A DNA stretch of 64,000 nt from the NCBI GenBank assembly GCA_003612395.1, contig RAYQ01000012.1, forward strand, positions 1 through 64,000, in the 5' to 3' direction. Below are positions 17,541 to 26,843 of this stretch, piece after piece (position 1 is the first letter of the stretch; the number at the start of each line of letters is the position of its first letter). The DNA comes from Parablautia intestinalis (lineage in GTDB: Bacteria; Bacillota; Clostridia; Lachnospirales; Lachnospiraceae). The translations under genes were made by a program, and so were the position numbers. Under the pieces are notes generated by a model that saw nothing but the letters and a program-made list of their open reading frames with translations, had not been told where the DNA came from and ran no database searches.

Positions 17541-18811
17541 CGTTCATCACCTGCCTTAATAAATGTTTTTCCGCCTGCAAGACAATTATCAGGATAATCT
17601 TCCTTTGAAGTAACTCCAAATATACAGGAATTCTTTCCCACTGTGATGCCATCCGGTAATACACTTTTCTCCCCTATGGTGACAATGCCGCTGTTATAAA
17701 TATGAGGATCCGTTTCGTTAGGCACTTCCTCCCCACAGCCCAGCTTTACACCGTTTCCAATTGTGACATTCTCAGCTACGATTGCCTTATAACATTCGCA
17801 TCCGGTGCCGATTACCGTATTATTCATAATAATGGAATCGCGTACCACCGTATCTTTTCCAATGACAACACCACAGCCGATTACGGAATTATATACTTTG
17901 CCATAAATTTCAGTTCCTTCTCCCACGATACTTCTTTCCATGACGGAGTCACCTGCTATGTATTGTGGAGGCAGGATTTCGCTCTTGGTATAAATCTTCC
18001 AGTATTCTTCATACAGATTAAATTCCGGAACAATATCAATAAGCTCCATGTTCGCTTCCCAATAAGAGCTTAAAGTTCCAACATCCTTCCAATACCCGTT
18101 AAACTCATAGGCATAAAGAGAGTCTCCCCTGCCGTGGCAATAAGGAATAATATGCTTGCCAAAATCAAGACCTGACTTATCTGCATTGGCAATAAGGGCT
18201 TCTTTCAGTGTCTTCCAGTTAAAAATATATATACCCATGGAAGCCAGATTGCTCCTTGGATTTGCAGGCTTTTCCTCAAAATCCGTAATCTGTTTCTCCT
18301 CGTCCGCAATCATAATGCCAAAGCGTTTTGCCTCCTCCATAGGAACAGGCATGACTGCAATCGTAACCTCCGCTCCCTTTTCCTTATGGAAATCCAGCAT
18401 AATCTCATAATCCATTTTATATATATGATCTCCGGAAAGTATCAGAACATATTCCGGATTAAAACTTTCCATGTAATCCAGGTTCTGGTAAATCGCATTG
18501 GCAGTACCTGTGTACCACTCACTGTTTGTGCTCTTTTCATAAGGTGGAAGCACTGTTACACCGCCAATATTCCGGTCTAAATCCCACGGAATACCGATGC
18601 CAATATGGGTATTAAGCCGTAAGGGCTGGTATTGTGTCAAAACACCAACCGTGTCTACTCCGGAATTAATACAATTGCTTAGAGGAAAGTCAATAATCCG
18701 GTATTTTCCGCCGAAAGATACCGCCGGCTTGGCCACCTTGGATGTCAGCACCCCCAGTCTGCTCCCCTGACCGCCTGCTAACAGCATGGCAATCATCTCT
18801 TTTTTAATCAT
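17537..18811 (-). CDS. glgC: glucose-1-phosphate adenylyltransferase, catalytic subunit GlgC
   Basis: The enzyme makes ADP-glucose from ATP and glucose 1-phosphate. The 424-residue protein has the [36 protein letters not shown] signature at residues 12-46, the [12 protein letters not shown] metal/nucleotide segment, the FEEKP motif, and a C-terminal beta-helix (for example [18 protein letters not shown]). GAGGTGATGAC lies directly ahead of the ATG. glgC and glgD form a two-gene operon under the promoter at 18876..18904; no other glycogen genes are in the window. Confidence 0.97.
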   Translation of the reverse strand: MIKKEMIAMLLAGGQGSRLGVLTSKVAKPAVSFGGKYRIIDFPLSNCINSGVDTVGVLTQYQPLRLNTHIGIGIPWDLDRNIGGVTVLPPYEKSTNSEWYTGTANAIYQNLDYMESFNPEYVLILSGDHIYKMDYEIMLDFHKEKGAEVTIAVMPVPMEEAKRFGIMIADEEKQITDFEEKPANPRSNLASMGIYIFNWKTLKEALIANADKSGLDFGKHIIPYCHGRGDSLYAYEFNGYWKDVGTLSSYWEANMELIDIVPEFNLYEEYWKIYTKSEILPPQYIAGDSVMERSIVGEGTEIYGKVYNSVIGCGVVIGKDTVVRDSIIMNNTVIGTGCECYKAIVAENVTIGNGVKLGCGEEVPNETDPHIYNSGIVTIGEKSVLPDGITVGKNSCIFGVTSKEDYPDNCLAGGKTFIKAGDER

Positions 18812-18875
18812 GTCATCACCTCAAACAAGTAATTTTACATTTTTGATATAGGTACCAATCATAAAATATATGAAT

Positions 18876-18904
18876 AGTATATCATAGGTTTACCTAAAAG
18901 TGAA
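18876..18904 (-). promoter_or_regulatory. promoter of glgCD
   Basis: TTCACT (18899..18904) and TATACT (18876..18881) on the minus strand with a 17-base spacer, about 65 bases before the glgC ATG. Confidence 0.6.
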
Positions 18905-19050
18905 TATTGTTTACAAAATTTTTATTATAATATATTGCTATTATGTAAATTTTCTACAATACATTCCTTTTCCTTATCCTATGCCCGTCTCAATCTTTTG
19001 ACATATTGTATACGTGATTATTTTTCCATATCATTTTGTTGAAAATGCCA

Positions 19051-19079
19051 TTGGTTTTTATTGTGTAATTATATATAAT
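19051..19079 (+). promoter_or_regulatory. promoter of murC
   Basis: TTGGTT (19051..19056) and TATAAT (19074..19079) with a 17-base spacer, 47 bases ahead of the murC ATG. Confidence 0.6.
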
Positions 19080-19126
19080 TAAGTCAAAACTATATTAGTC
19101 GAGTCTGAAAAAATGGAGGTTTCATC

Positions 19127-20503
19127 ATGTATCAGATAAATTTTACCCATCCTGTTTCCGTTCATTTTATCGGAATAGGCGGTATCAGCATGAGCGGTCT
19201 TGCTGAAATCCTGATGGATCAGGGGTTTTCCGTATCCGGATCCGATGCAAAGCCCTCGCCGCTGACCAAACGCCTTGCCAGCAAAGGGGCTGTCATTTAT
19301 TACGGTCAGCGAGCGGAAAATTTAAGCGATTCCATTGACCTTGTAGTCTATACCAGCGCCATCCATCCCGAAAATCCCGAATATATTGCCATGCAGGAAA
19401 TGGGCATTCCCTCTTTAACCCGCGCCCAGCTTTTAGGGCAGATGATGAAAAATTATGAACTGCCCATCGCCATAAGCGGTACCCACGGGAAAACAACCAC
19501 CACCTCAATGGTCTCGGAAATTCTTTTGGAGGCAGACGCCGATCCCACTCTTTCCATTGGCGGTATCTTAAAAGCCATTAACGGAAATATCCGCATAGGC
19601 CACGGCAGCTGTTTTGTGACCGAAGCCTGCGAATATACGAACAGCTTCCTAAGCTTTTTCCCAAAGATCAGCATCATCCTTAATGTGGAAGAAGATCATC
19701 TGGACTTTTTTAAAGATATAAAGGATATCCGCAGCTCTTTTCATCGGTTTGCCGCGCTTCTCCCCAAGGACGGAACCCTTATTATCAATGGTGAAATCCC
19801 TGAAATCCATACGATTACGGGCGGCCTTGGCTGCCGGATTATCACCTATGGCAGTACGGAAATTTATGATTATCACCCGGAGCAAATCGACTATAAGGAC
19901 GGTTGTGCCAATTTCCTTATAGTAGGAAAAAACGGCCTCAGAGAAAAAATTTCTCTAAGCGTTCCCGGCAGGCACAATGTTTATAATGCGATGGCAGCTA
20001 TTGCATTAGCGGACCTTCTTGCCATTGATTTTTCTGTCGTAAAGAAAGCATTGCTTCATTTTCACGGTACCGATCGGCGTTTTGAATATAAAGGGAAGGT
20101 TAACGGTGTTACTATAATAGATGATTATGCACATCACCCTACAGAAATTACAGCAACTTTAAACGCCGCCCAAAATTATCCACACAAGACGCTATGGTGT
20201 GTATTTCAGCCTCATACCTTCTCCCGCACCAAGGCTTTTATGAAAGAATTTGCTAAAGCGCTGTCCTTAGCTGACCGTGTGGTGCTGGCTGATATTTATC
20301 CCGCCAGAGAGACTGACGACCTGGGAATAAGTTCAAAGACCCTGAAAGAAGAGATCGAAGCTTTGGGAAAAACCTGCTGTTATTTTCCTTCTTTTGAAGA
20401 AATTGAAAATTTTCTTTTAAAAAATTGCACACAAAATGATTTGTTGATAACTATGGGCGCCGGAGACGTCTTAAACATTGGGGAAGATCTCTTAAAACAA
20501 TAG
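19127..20503 (+). CDS. murC: UDP-N-acetylmuramate--L-alanine ligase
   Basis: MurC adds L-Ala to UDP-MurNAc in the cytoplasmic stage of peptidoglycan synthesis. The 458-residue protein has the Rossmann GIGGISMSG loop (16-24), the ATP-binding GTHGKTTTTS (118-127), the Mur ligase central motif with NVEEDHLDFF, and C-terminal DDYAHHPTEI. GGAGG sits seven bases before the ATG. The downstream dnaD gene has its own promoter, so murC is probably monocistronic. murF and ddl, which act later in the same pathway, are at 26.8-29.4 kb. Confidence 0.97.
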   Translation: MYQINFTHPVSVHFIGIGGISMSGLAEILMDQGFSVSGSDAKPSPLTKRLASKGAVIYYGQRAENLSDSIDLVVYTSAIHPENPEYIAMQEMGIPSLTRAQLLGQMMKNYELPIAISGTHGKTTTTSMVSEILLEADADPTLSIGGILKAINGNIRIGHGSCFVTEACEYTNSFLSFFPKISIILNVEEDHLDFFKDIKDIRSSFHRFAALLPKDGTLIINGEIPEIHTITGGLGCRIITYGSTEIYDYHPEQIDYKDGCANFLIVGKNGLREKISLSVPGRHNVYNAMAAIALADLLAIDFSVVKKALLHFHGTDRRFEYKGKVNGVTIIDDYAHHPTEITATLNAAQNYPHKTLWCVFQPHTFSRTKAFMKEFAKALSLADRVVLADIYPARETDDLGISSKTLKEEIEALGKTCCYFPSFEEIENFLLKNCTQNDLLITMGAGDVLNIGEDLLKQ

Positions 20504-20661
20504 TTGTCCACATTGTCCACATTTTTAATTATAAATACAGTTTTTAAATATGTGGATATTTTTTAAATCTGCCCCCGGGTAAATTGCCCGTATTTTACCC
20601 ACATTTTCCTCTGAAAAATTTAAACGCGCACCCTGTTTCCACAATATCCACACTTTCCACA
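20504..20661. promoter_or_regulatory. DnaA-box cluster upstream of dnaD-dnaC
   Basis: Two head-to-tail TTGTCCACA nonamers (20504..20512 and 20513..20521) match the DnaA-box consensus TTNTNCACA. Near-matches follow: TGTGGATAT (20551..20559, the reverse of ATATCCACA), GTTTCCACA (20635..20643), ATATCCACA (20644..20652) and CTTTCCACA (20653..20661). The last three abut with no spacer. The cluster starts at the base after the murC stop and ends about 45 bases before the dnaD promoter. Binding by DnaA is inferred. Confidence 0.65.
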
Positions 20662-20707
20662 AAATCCGGAAAGCCTTGTAAATGCTTGCTTTCTGAAATT
20701 TTTCCTA

Positions 20708-20736
20708 TTTCAATTTTGGAATGCTTATGCTATAAT
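20708..20736 (+). promoter_or_regulatory. promoter of dnaD-dnaC
   Basis: TATAAT (20731..20736) has an extended -10 (TGC just before it) and a weak -35 TTTCAA at 17-base spacing, about 50 bases before the dnaD start. Confidence 0.6.
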
Positions 20737-20786
20737 TCAATTTGCTTTCATTTCGTGTAAATAAGATAAAGGTCAGGTGGTGGCTC

Positions 20787-21830
20787 ATGAGTCGCTTTAA
20801 AATTTATCAGGAAAATTGTTCCGATGTAACTGTTGTATCCAACCTGTTCATTGATGAATATATGAAGGATGCAAACGATGCCCAGCTGAAAATATATTTG
20901 TATCTGCTCCGTGTTATGGGTGCCGGCCACTCTACCAGTGTGTCCGACATAGCAGACCAGTTTAACCACACAGAAAAGGATGTTGTGAGGGCTCTTAAAT
21001 ATTGGGAAAAAAATCATCTTCTTACACTGGAATACGATGATACAAAGAATCTTTCAGGAATTCGTCTGCTTGATGTGTCCAAACGCTCCTCTGATGATGT
21101 GGTATCCTTAGCTCCTGTCGTACAGCTTCCTCCCAAGCAGGAGGCTTTAGATGCTAAACCTGCGTTTTCAAAGCCCTCCTACAGTCTAGATCAGCTGAAG
21201 GAATTTCAGAATAAGGAGGAAACTGCCCAGCTTCTTTTTGTTGCGGAGCAGTACATCGGCAGGCCTTTAAGTCCTTCCGAGATTAAAACCATTCTCTTTT
21301 TTGCGGACAGGCTCCATTTCTCCGAGGATTTAATTGATTATCTGATCCAGTACTGTGTTGACAAAGGAAAAAAAGATTTCCGTTACATAGAAAAAGTTGC
21401 CATCAGCTGGGCTGGTGAGGGTATCACTACGCCAAAGCAGGCAGCCAAATTTGCCGTAAAATACGAAAAATCTGTCTATGATGTTATGAAAGCGCTGGGC
21501 AAATCAGGCATTCCAACCAAGGCGGAGGCTGATTATGTTATGAAGTGGAGCAAAACCTACGGTTTTACAAAGGATATTATTCTTGAAGCCTGCAACCGGA
21601 CGGTTATGGCTACGGATAATCACCGATTTGAATACGCCGACAGCATTTTATCAAGCTGGCATAAAAAGCAGGTTCATCACAAATCCGATATTAAGGCTTT
21701 AGATGAGGCTTACGCCAAAAGCAAGTCCGCCGCGCCAAAGCCCCGGTTCAAAAATACCGATCAGTTTAGCCAGTTTATGCACAGTGAGTATGATTTTGAT
21801 GCACTTGAAAAAGAAATCTTAAGCAATTAA
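20787..21830 (+). CDS. DnaD domain-containing replication initiation protein
   Basis: DnaD proteins remodel DNA at the origin and help load the replicative helicase. The 347-residue product has an N-terminal winged-helix part (LKIYLYLLRVMGAG, then VSDIADQFNHTEKDVVRALKYWEKNHLL) and two tandem DnaD domains (about 140-220 and 230-300), the second with the YxxxxIxxSW-like segment YADSILSSWH. This double-domain form is usual in Clostridia. The start at 20787 (MSRFKIYQ) is preceded by AGGTGG; the ATG at 20742 would add 15 residues lying in the promoter leader. The dnaC-like loader follows, 77 bases downstream. Confidence 0.9.
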   Translation: MSRFKIYQENCSDVTVVSNLFIDEYMKDANDAQLKIYLYLLRVMGAGHSTSVSDIADQFNHTEKDVVRALKYWEKNHLLTLEYDDTKNLSGIRLLDVSKRSSDDVVSLAPVVQLPPKQEALDAKPAFSKPSYSLDQLKEFQNKEETAQLLFVAEQYIGRPLSPSEIKTILFFADRLHFSEDLIDYLIQYCVDKGKKDFRYIEKVAISWAGEGITTPKQAAKFAVKYEKSVYDVMKALGKSGIPTKAEADYVMKWSKTYGFTKDIILEACNRTVMATDNHRFEYADSILSSWHKKQVHHKSDIKALDEAYAKSKSAAPKPRFKNTDQFSQFMHSEYDFDALEKEILSN

Positions 21831-21907
21831 ATATGCAAAACCGGTGCGGCTGACGGTTGTTTATTCCTTTTATATGGATAACGCAGCTGCGCTATAAGGA
21901 GAATAAT

Positions 21908-22879
21908 GTGGCGCTAACCAACTCCCAATATGAAACAATTATGCGTGAATATGAAGACAGGCAAACGGCATCCCGGCACCTTTTGGAGGAACGCACGGCG
22001 GAAGTTTATGCCCGTGTGGAAGGGTACCGCGGACTTTGCGAGTCCGTTGCCTCCCTCTCCGTATCCCAAGGAAGAAAATTCCTTGACGGCGATGAAAAAG
22101 CTCTGGAGGATCTGCACGCTTCTCTTAGTTCCCTTTCCGCCCAAAAAAAATATCTTCTCAGACAGGCAGGCTATCCGGACGATTATCTAACGCCTGTCTA
22201 TAACTGTCCCAAGTGCAGGGATACAGGCTATGTAGACGGCTCCAAATGCCACTGCTTTAAACAGGCCATTATTGATCTTTTGTATGAGCAGTCTGGCATC
22301 CGGGAGCAGTTGGAAAGCGAAAACTGGAGTACTCTCTCATATGACTATTATCAGGGCGATGATTTACAGCGCTTTCAAAATGCAGTAAAAGAATGCAAAA
22401 ACTTTATTAAAACTTTTGATTCGGACTATCATAATTTATTCTTTTATGGTACAGTAGGTACAGGCAAATCTTTTCTATCCGGCTGCATTGCCAGGGAACT
22501 GATAGAAAGCGGGCATTCCGTTATTTATTTCAGCGCTGCCGGACTCTTTGAAACCCTATCCAGAAATATGTTCGATTACAAAAATAAAGATGACATTGTC
22601 AGCTTTCATGAAGATTTATACGGCTGTGACCTGCTCATCATCGATGACCTTGGAACTGAATATACCAGCAACGTTGCCGTTTCTGTATTTTTCTCCTTGT
22701 TAAATCAGCGGCATCTGAACAAAAAATCCACTATTATATCAACAAATTTATCCTTAGAGGACTTACGGAATCGTTACTCAGACCGGGTTTTTTCCCGAAT
22801 AACCAACCAATACACTATTTGTAAATTTACTGGAACAGATATTAGAATGTTAAAAAAACGACTCCAAAACAGAAAGTGA
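21908..22879 (+). CDS. dnaC: DnaC/DnaI-type helicase loader ATPase
   Basis: This AAA+ protein loads the replicative helicase onto DNA at the origin. The 323-residue product has an N-terminal helical part with a zinc-binding cluster CPKCRDTGYVDGSKCHC near residue 98, Walker A GTVGTGKSF, Walker B LLIIDDLGTE and the sensor region ISTNLSLEDLRNRYSDRVFSRI. I use the GTG at 21908 because AAGGAG is six bases upstream; the upstream TTG at 21857 lacks a site. A CGCAGCTGCG palindrome lies just before the ribosome binding site. The gene partners dnaD. Confidence 0.93.
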   Translation: MALTNSQYETIMREYEDRQTASRHLLEERTAEVYARVEGYRGLCESVASLSVSQGRKFLDGDEKALEDLHASLSSLSAQKKYLLRQAGYPDDYLTPVYNCPKCRDTGYVDGSKCHCFKQAIIDLLYEQSGIREQLESENWSTLSYDYYQGDDLQRFQNAVKECKNFIKTFDSDYHNLFFYGTVGTGKSFLSGCIARELIESGHSVIYFSAAGLFETLSRNMFDYKNKDDIVSFHEDLYGCDLLIIDDLGTEYTSNVAVSVFFSLLNQRHLNKKSTIISTNLSLEDLRNRYSDRVFSRITNQYTICKFTGTDIRMLKKRLQNRK

Positions 22880-22887
22880 GGTACTAT

Positions 22888-24078
22888 ATGGCTCAGCGTG
22901 AGGAAACAAGAAATTTGGAAACGATACCTGTAGGTTCCCTTGGAATTATTCCTTTAGAAGGTTGTAAAGCTCTTGGTCAAAAGGTGGATAATTATCTGGT
23001 AAAATGGCGTACCGTCCGCGAAAGTGAGCACAAAACAAGCCTGGCATTTGCCGGCTATCAGAGGGATTCCTATATTTTAAAAGCCCAGGTACCCCGTTTT
23101 GGCTCCGGCGAGGCTAAAGGTATCATTTTGGAATCCGTGCGTGGAAGCGATCTTTATCTTCTTGTAGATGTTGCAAATTATAGCCTTACTTACTACATGT
23201 GCGGACATGAAAATCATATGTCCCCGGACGATCATTATCAGGATTTGAAGCGGATTATTGCTGCCGTAGGCGGCAAGGCAAGGCGTATCACTGTTATCAT
23301 GCCTTACCTTTATGAGAGCAGACAGCATAAAAGAACCGCCAGGGAATCCCTTGACTGTGCCCTTGCCCTTCAGGAAATGGTTCATATGGGTGTAGACAAT
23401 ATCATCACATTTGACGCTCATGACCCAAGGGTACAAAACGCAATTCCCCTTCACGGCTTTGAAACCGTTCAGCCTACCTATCAGTTTATTAAGGGTCTTC
23501 TAAAGCATGTGAAAGGTCTTAACATTGATGCCGGCCATATGATGGTAATCAGCCCTGATGAAGGCGGTATGGCACGCGCCATTTATATGGCCAATGTGCT
23601 TGGCTTAGATATGGGTATGTTTTATAAAAGGAGAGATTACACCCGTATTGTAGACGGCCGTAACCCCATTGTTGCCCACGAATTTTTAGGTTCCGATGTT
23701 GCCGGAAAAGACATGGTTGTCATTGATGATATGATTTCATCCGGTGAGAGCGTTTTAGAGGTTGCCACTGCCCTGAAGGAACGTAAGGCCCGGAAAATAT
23801 TTATCTGTTCTACCTTCGGTTTGTTTACCAAGGGGCTTGAGCGGTTTGATAAAGCATACGAAAACGGTATTATTGATAAGGTTCTCACCACCAATTTAAT
23901 CTACCAGCCCCGGGAATTGCTTGAGCGTGAATGGTATATTGACTGCGATATGAGTAAGTACATTGCCTACATTATCGATACTTTAAACCATGACGCCTCT
24001 ATCAGTGACCTGCTCAATCCCAATGAGCGCATTCAGCAGGTGGTTGCCAAATATAAGGCCAATGAGGAAATTATATAA
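22888..24078 (+). CDS. prs: ribose-phosphate pyrophosphokinase (long clostridial type)
   Basis: The enzyme makes PRPP from ribose 5-phosphate and ATP for nucleotide, His and Trp synthesis. The 396-residue product is longer than the usual 310-320 and belongs to a longer class seen in Clostridia. It keeps the motifs MPYLYESRQHKR (ATP/flexible loop), ITFDAHDPRVQNAIP (metal-binding His) and the PRPP loop VVIDDMISSGES. The ATG at 22888 follows GAGGT; a GTG at 22876 overlapping the dnaC stop is less likely. It is probably co-transcribed with dnaD-dnaC and ends at the terminator at 24082..24137. Confidence 0.92.
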   Translation: MAQREETRNLETIPVGSLGIIPLEGCKALGQKVDNYLVKWRTVRESEHKTSLAFAGYQRDSYILKAQVPRFGSGEAKGIILESVRGSDLYLLVDVANYSLTYYMCGHENHMSPDDHYQDLKRIIAAVGGKARRITVIMPYLYESRQHKRTARESLDCALALQEMVHMGVDNIITFDAHDPRVQNAIPLHGFETVQPTYQFIKGLLKHVKGLNIDAGHMMVISPDEGGMARAIYMANVLGLDMGMFYKRRDYTRIVDGRNPIVAHEFLGSDVAGKDMVVIDDMISSGESVLEVATALKERKARKIFICSTFGLFTKGLERFDKAYENGIIDKVLTTNLIYQPRELLEREWYIDCDMSKYIAYIIDTLNHDASISDLLNPNERIQQVVAKYKANEEII

Positions 24079-24081
24079 ATC

Positions 24082-24137
24082 AAAAGCCCCTGAAATTCTT
24101 CCGGTATCTTCCGGTGACTTCAGGGGTTTCTTAATTC
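24082..24137. terminator. bidirectional terminator between prs and the GT2 gene
   Basis: CCCCTGAA (24087..24094) pairs with TTCAGGGG (24119..24126), with an inner CCGG/CCGG pairing. A T-rich tail (TTTCTTAATTCTT) follows on plus and CTTTTG on minus, so it can serve both convergent genes. Confidence 0.75.
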
Positions 24138-24144
24138 TTAAGGT

Positions 24145-25113
24145 TTAAACACTTTCCGATATGCCGCTTTGCGGTGCAAACTTTTTGCGTCTTTCCTCCT
24201 CGCATACCCGCGTAAAGCGGTATTCAAAATCTCTGCGGCTCTTCATCGCCATATTGGAAAGAATCAGCCCTGCAAAGAAAGATTGAATTGCCGCCATCAT
24301 AACAAATCCGCAGACAATCAAGGTGGGAAACTTGAGCACCAGTCCGGTTTCCAAAAATTCCAAAAGCACCGGAATGAAAAACAAAATTGCAGCCAAAGCC
24401 AGAAAAGCTGCCAGGAAACTGAAAAATCCAAAAGGCTTATAATCCCGGTAAAGCCGGAAAATAGTGCCAAGTACCCGGAAGCCATCCGTGTAGGTATTGA
24501 GCTTGGACACGCTTCCCTCAGGCCTGTCCCTGTATTCCACAATCACATTGTCGATCTGCATATGATTATAAACCGCATGTATGGTCATTTCCGTTTCGAT
24601 CTCAAAGCCCTTTGACAAAACCGGAAAAGTCTTTACAAATCCATAGCTAAACGCACGAAACCCCGTCATAATATCCTTTACTTCGCAGCCAAAAAGGTGA
24701 TTAATGCTGGCTTTCACCACAGAATTCCCCATGTTGTGGAAAGGGCGCTTGTTTTCTTCAAAGTATGTGGAGGATAAACGATCGCCCACTACCATATCAG
24801 CGTTATGATGAAGCACTTTATCCACCATTTCAGATGCGAACTCCATAGGATAAGTGTCGTCCCCGTCTACCATTATATAGCACTGCGCATCTATCTCGCG
24901 GAACATCCTGCGGATTACATTTCCTTTTCCCTGCATATATTCATCACGTACTATCGCCCCCTGCTGCCTGGCAAGCTCTGCGGTCCTGTCAGTTGAATTG
25001 TTATTATATACATAGATAACTGCCTCCGGCAAGGCCGCTTTGGTATCTTTAATTACCTTGGCAATGGTTTTCTCTTCGTTATAGCATGGGATTAAAACCG
25101 CAATTTTGTCCAT
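24145..25113 (-). CDS. family 2 glycosyltransferase, DPM1-like, with two C-terminal membrane helices
   Basis: The 322-residue protein starts VLIPCYNEEKTIAKVI, carries the VDGDDTYP metal/nucleotide motif (82-89) and ends in two hydrophobic segments (about 230-255 and 262-290). This is the architecture of undecaprenyl-phosphate or dolichol-phosphate sugar transferases. It probably transfers a hexose from a nucleotide sugar to a polyprenyl phosphate at the inner membrane face. No cell-envelope polysaccharide cluster adjoins it, so the acceptor pathway is unknown. Confidence 0.88.
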   Translation of the reverse strand: MDKIAVLIPCYNEEKTIAKVIKDTKAALPEAVIYVYNNNSTDRTAELARQQGAIVRDEYMQGKGNVIRRMFREIDAQCYIMVDGDDTYPMEFASEMVDKVLHHNADMVVGDRLSSTYFEENKRPFHNMGNSVVKASINHLFGCEVKDIMTGFRAFSYGFVKTFPVLSKGFEIETEMTIHAVYNHMQIDNVIVEYRDRPEGSVSKLNTYTDGFRVLGTIFRLYRDYKPFGFFSFLAAFLALAAILFFIPVLLEFLETGLVLKFPTLIVCGFVMMAAIQSFFAGLILSNMAMKSRRDFEYRFTRVCEEERRKKFAPQSGISESV

Positions 25114-25192
25114 TTCAGTATTCCTCTTCCTGATTTATGTAGTGTGATTACTCTGCTATTTTATCAAAATTATTATTCAAAAACAACGCCTA

Positions 25193-25221
25193 TTGCCAAA
25201 ATCTTATTCTTACTATATACT
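25193..25221 (+). promoter_or_regulatory. promoter of plsC
   Basis: TTGCCA (25193..25198) and TATACT (25216..25221) are 17 bases apart, about 70 bases before the ATG. A second TATAAT overlaps four bases further. Confidence 0.6.
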
Positions 25222-25292
25222 ATAATGGCATGTTTTTTCTTTATTATTTATGTTTTATCTGAAAATGCGATAGAAAAAGGGAAGGCAGGGTT

Positions 25293-26054
25293 ATGGGTAT
25301 GATTCGACTTATTTTGGTAGCACTTTTCGTTATTTTATTCTTGGTTTTCAGTATTCCCCTTTTGATTGGCGAATGGATTATCGGCAAGTTTAATAACGAT
25401 CTAAAAAACAGAAGCTCACTTGCCATTGTAAAATGGGCGTTTCGCGTGTGCTTATTTTTTGCCGGAACCGACATTGAGGTAAGGGGAGAAGAAAACGTCC
25501 CAAAGGATGAACCTGTCTTATATATCGGAAATCACAGAAGCTACTTTGATATCCTGATCACCTATGTCAGAGTTCCAAGGCCCACAGGCTATATAGCCAA
25601 AAGGGAGATGCTAAAGTGGCCCCTTCTTGTAAACTGGATGCGTAATCTCCACTGCCTGTTTTTGGACCGTAACGATTTGAAGCAGGGACTTAAGATTATT
25701 TTGACTGCAATCGACAAGGTAAAATCCGGCATCTCCATCTGCATTTTCCCGGAAGGGACCAGAAACAAAGTAAACCACACCTTCATGGAATTTCACGAGG
25801 GGAGCTTTAAAATCGCCGCTAAAACAGGATGCCCCATTATCCCCATGACAATTTATAATTCCGGTGATATTTTTGAGGATCATCTTCCCAAAATCAAAAG
25901 AACCCGGGTAATTTTAGAATACGGAAAACCCATTTATATAAAGGATTTGTCCAGAGAAAATCAGAAAAAAGTCGGCGCCTATACCCAGAATATCATTGAG
26001 GAGACCTATTATAAAATAAAAGATGAGGTTTGCTGCAAAACCTCCGTAAAATAG
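25293..26054 (+). CDS. plsC: 1-acyl-sn-glycerol-3-phosphate acyltransferase
   Basis: PlsC acylates lysophosphatidic acid to phosphatidic acid at the membrane. The 253-residue protein has an N-terminal membrane helix (about 5-28), the catalytic HX4D motif NHRSYFD (His81, Asp86), and the substrate motif FPEGTRN (152-158). GGAAGGCAGGG precedes the ATG at 25293; ATG 25299 is an alternative. It is a single gene convergent with the YczE-like gene, 16 bases apart. Confidence 0.92.
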   Translation: MGMIRLILVALFVILFLVFSIPLLIGEWIIGKFNNDLKNRSSLAIVKWAFRVCLFFAGTDIEVRGEENVPKDEPVLYIGNHRSYFDILITYVRVPRPTGYIAKREMLKWPLLVNWMRNLHCLFLDRNDLKQGLKIILTAIDKVKSGISICIFPEGTRNKVNHTFMEFHEGSFKIAAKTGCPIIPMTIYNSGDIFEDHLPKIKRTRVILEYGKPIYIKDLSRENQKKVGAYTQNIIEETYYKIKDEVCCKTSVK

Positions 26055-26070
26055 CTTTATATTCCGCTCA

Positions 26071-26724
26071 TTATTTTGATGATTTTGCAGCATACTCTTT
26101 TCCATATAGCACAGGACGTGAAAAATGAATATTAAAAAATTCAATTAAAGGGCCCATAAAAAAGGCTGTAATCAATGTTCCGACGCCGGGAAGCAGTCCG
26201 CACAATGCTCCGATAATTACACAAATCAGGTCACACCCAATTCTGCAGAAACGAAAGGGCTTTTTACTCTTGTTGGAAATAATAATGGGAATGGCATCAT
26301 AAACAGAAACCCCCAGATCAGAAGTCATATACAAAGAAGAGGCAAAGCACATCAGCACCACACCTATTATCAGCATAATAATCCGGCCTGCCATCGAAGG
26401 GGACGGAAATGTGCGCCCGATAACAGCCTGTGAATAGTCAGCAATATAACCGGTAAGAAACATATTAATAAAAGTGGCAATGCCTATGTAATGCTTATCC
26501 AGAAACAAATCCACTATCAGCATCAGGAAGCAGACAGCCGTGTAGTACGTCCCGTAGGATATTCCGCCCATGAATCTTGCCCAGCTTCCCTGTGCAAAGC
26601 ACTGAAACGGATCCACGCCGAAAACAGAGCATTTGAAAAAGCCTACTGCAATAGCGCAGAGAGTTACGCCGAGAATCGTCATAATGATACGTGGACGAAA
26701 TTTGTCCGGAAGTTTCACTTTCAT
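26071..26724 (-). CDS. YczE/YitT-like membrane protein
   Basis: The 217-residue protein has five to six membrane helices. The sequence GVTLCAIAVGFFKCSVFGVDPFQCFAQG and the later LYMTSDLGVSVYDAIPIII follow the G-x-G-x-x-P/D pattern of the YczE/YyaS/YitT family of integral membrane proteins, whose function is unknown. It is transcribed alone on the minus strand, between murF and plsC. Confidence 0.75.
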   Translation of the reverse strand: MKVKLPDKFRPRIIMTILGVTLCAIAVGFFKCSVFGVDPFQCFAQGSWARFMGGISYGTYYTAVCFLMLIVDLFLDKHYIGIATFINMFLTGYIADYSQAVIGRTFPSPSMAGRIIMLIIGVVLMCFASSLYMTSDLGVSVYDAIPIIISNKSKKPFRFCRIGCDLICVIIGALCGLLPGVGTLITAFFMGPLIEFFNIHFSRPVLYGKEYAAKSSK

Positions 26725-26843
26725 AATTTTAGTCCCCCATTCCTGCAGGCAGCCAGCAAATTGGGGCTGCAGGCAAATTCATTAACTTTTGTATTGCTAC
26801 TTTTAACATCCGTTTTTGTATTATACACCATATTACCGGTTAG

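Larger units (their letters stand above)
18812..19126. other. divergent promoter region between glgC and murC
   Basis: A 315-base AT-rich spacer carrying one recognisable promoter for each direction (18876..18904 minus, 19051..19079 plus). Between them, around 18905..19000, I see only AT-rich sequence without clear structure. Confidence 0.6.

Noticed and set aside
20504-20661. DnaA boxes read as the chromosomal replication origin
   Set aside because: No dnaA, dnaN or rpmH gene is nearby and no long AT-rich unwinding element with DnaA-trio repeats is evident; a regulatory cluster for dnaD-dnaC fits better.
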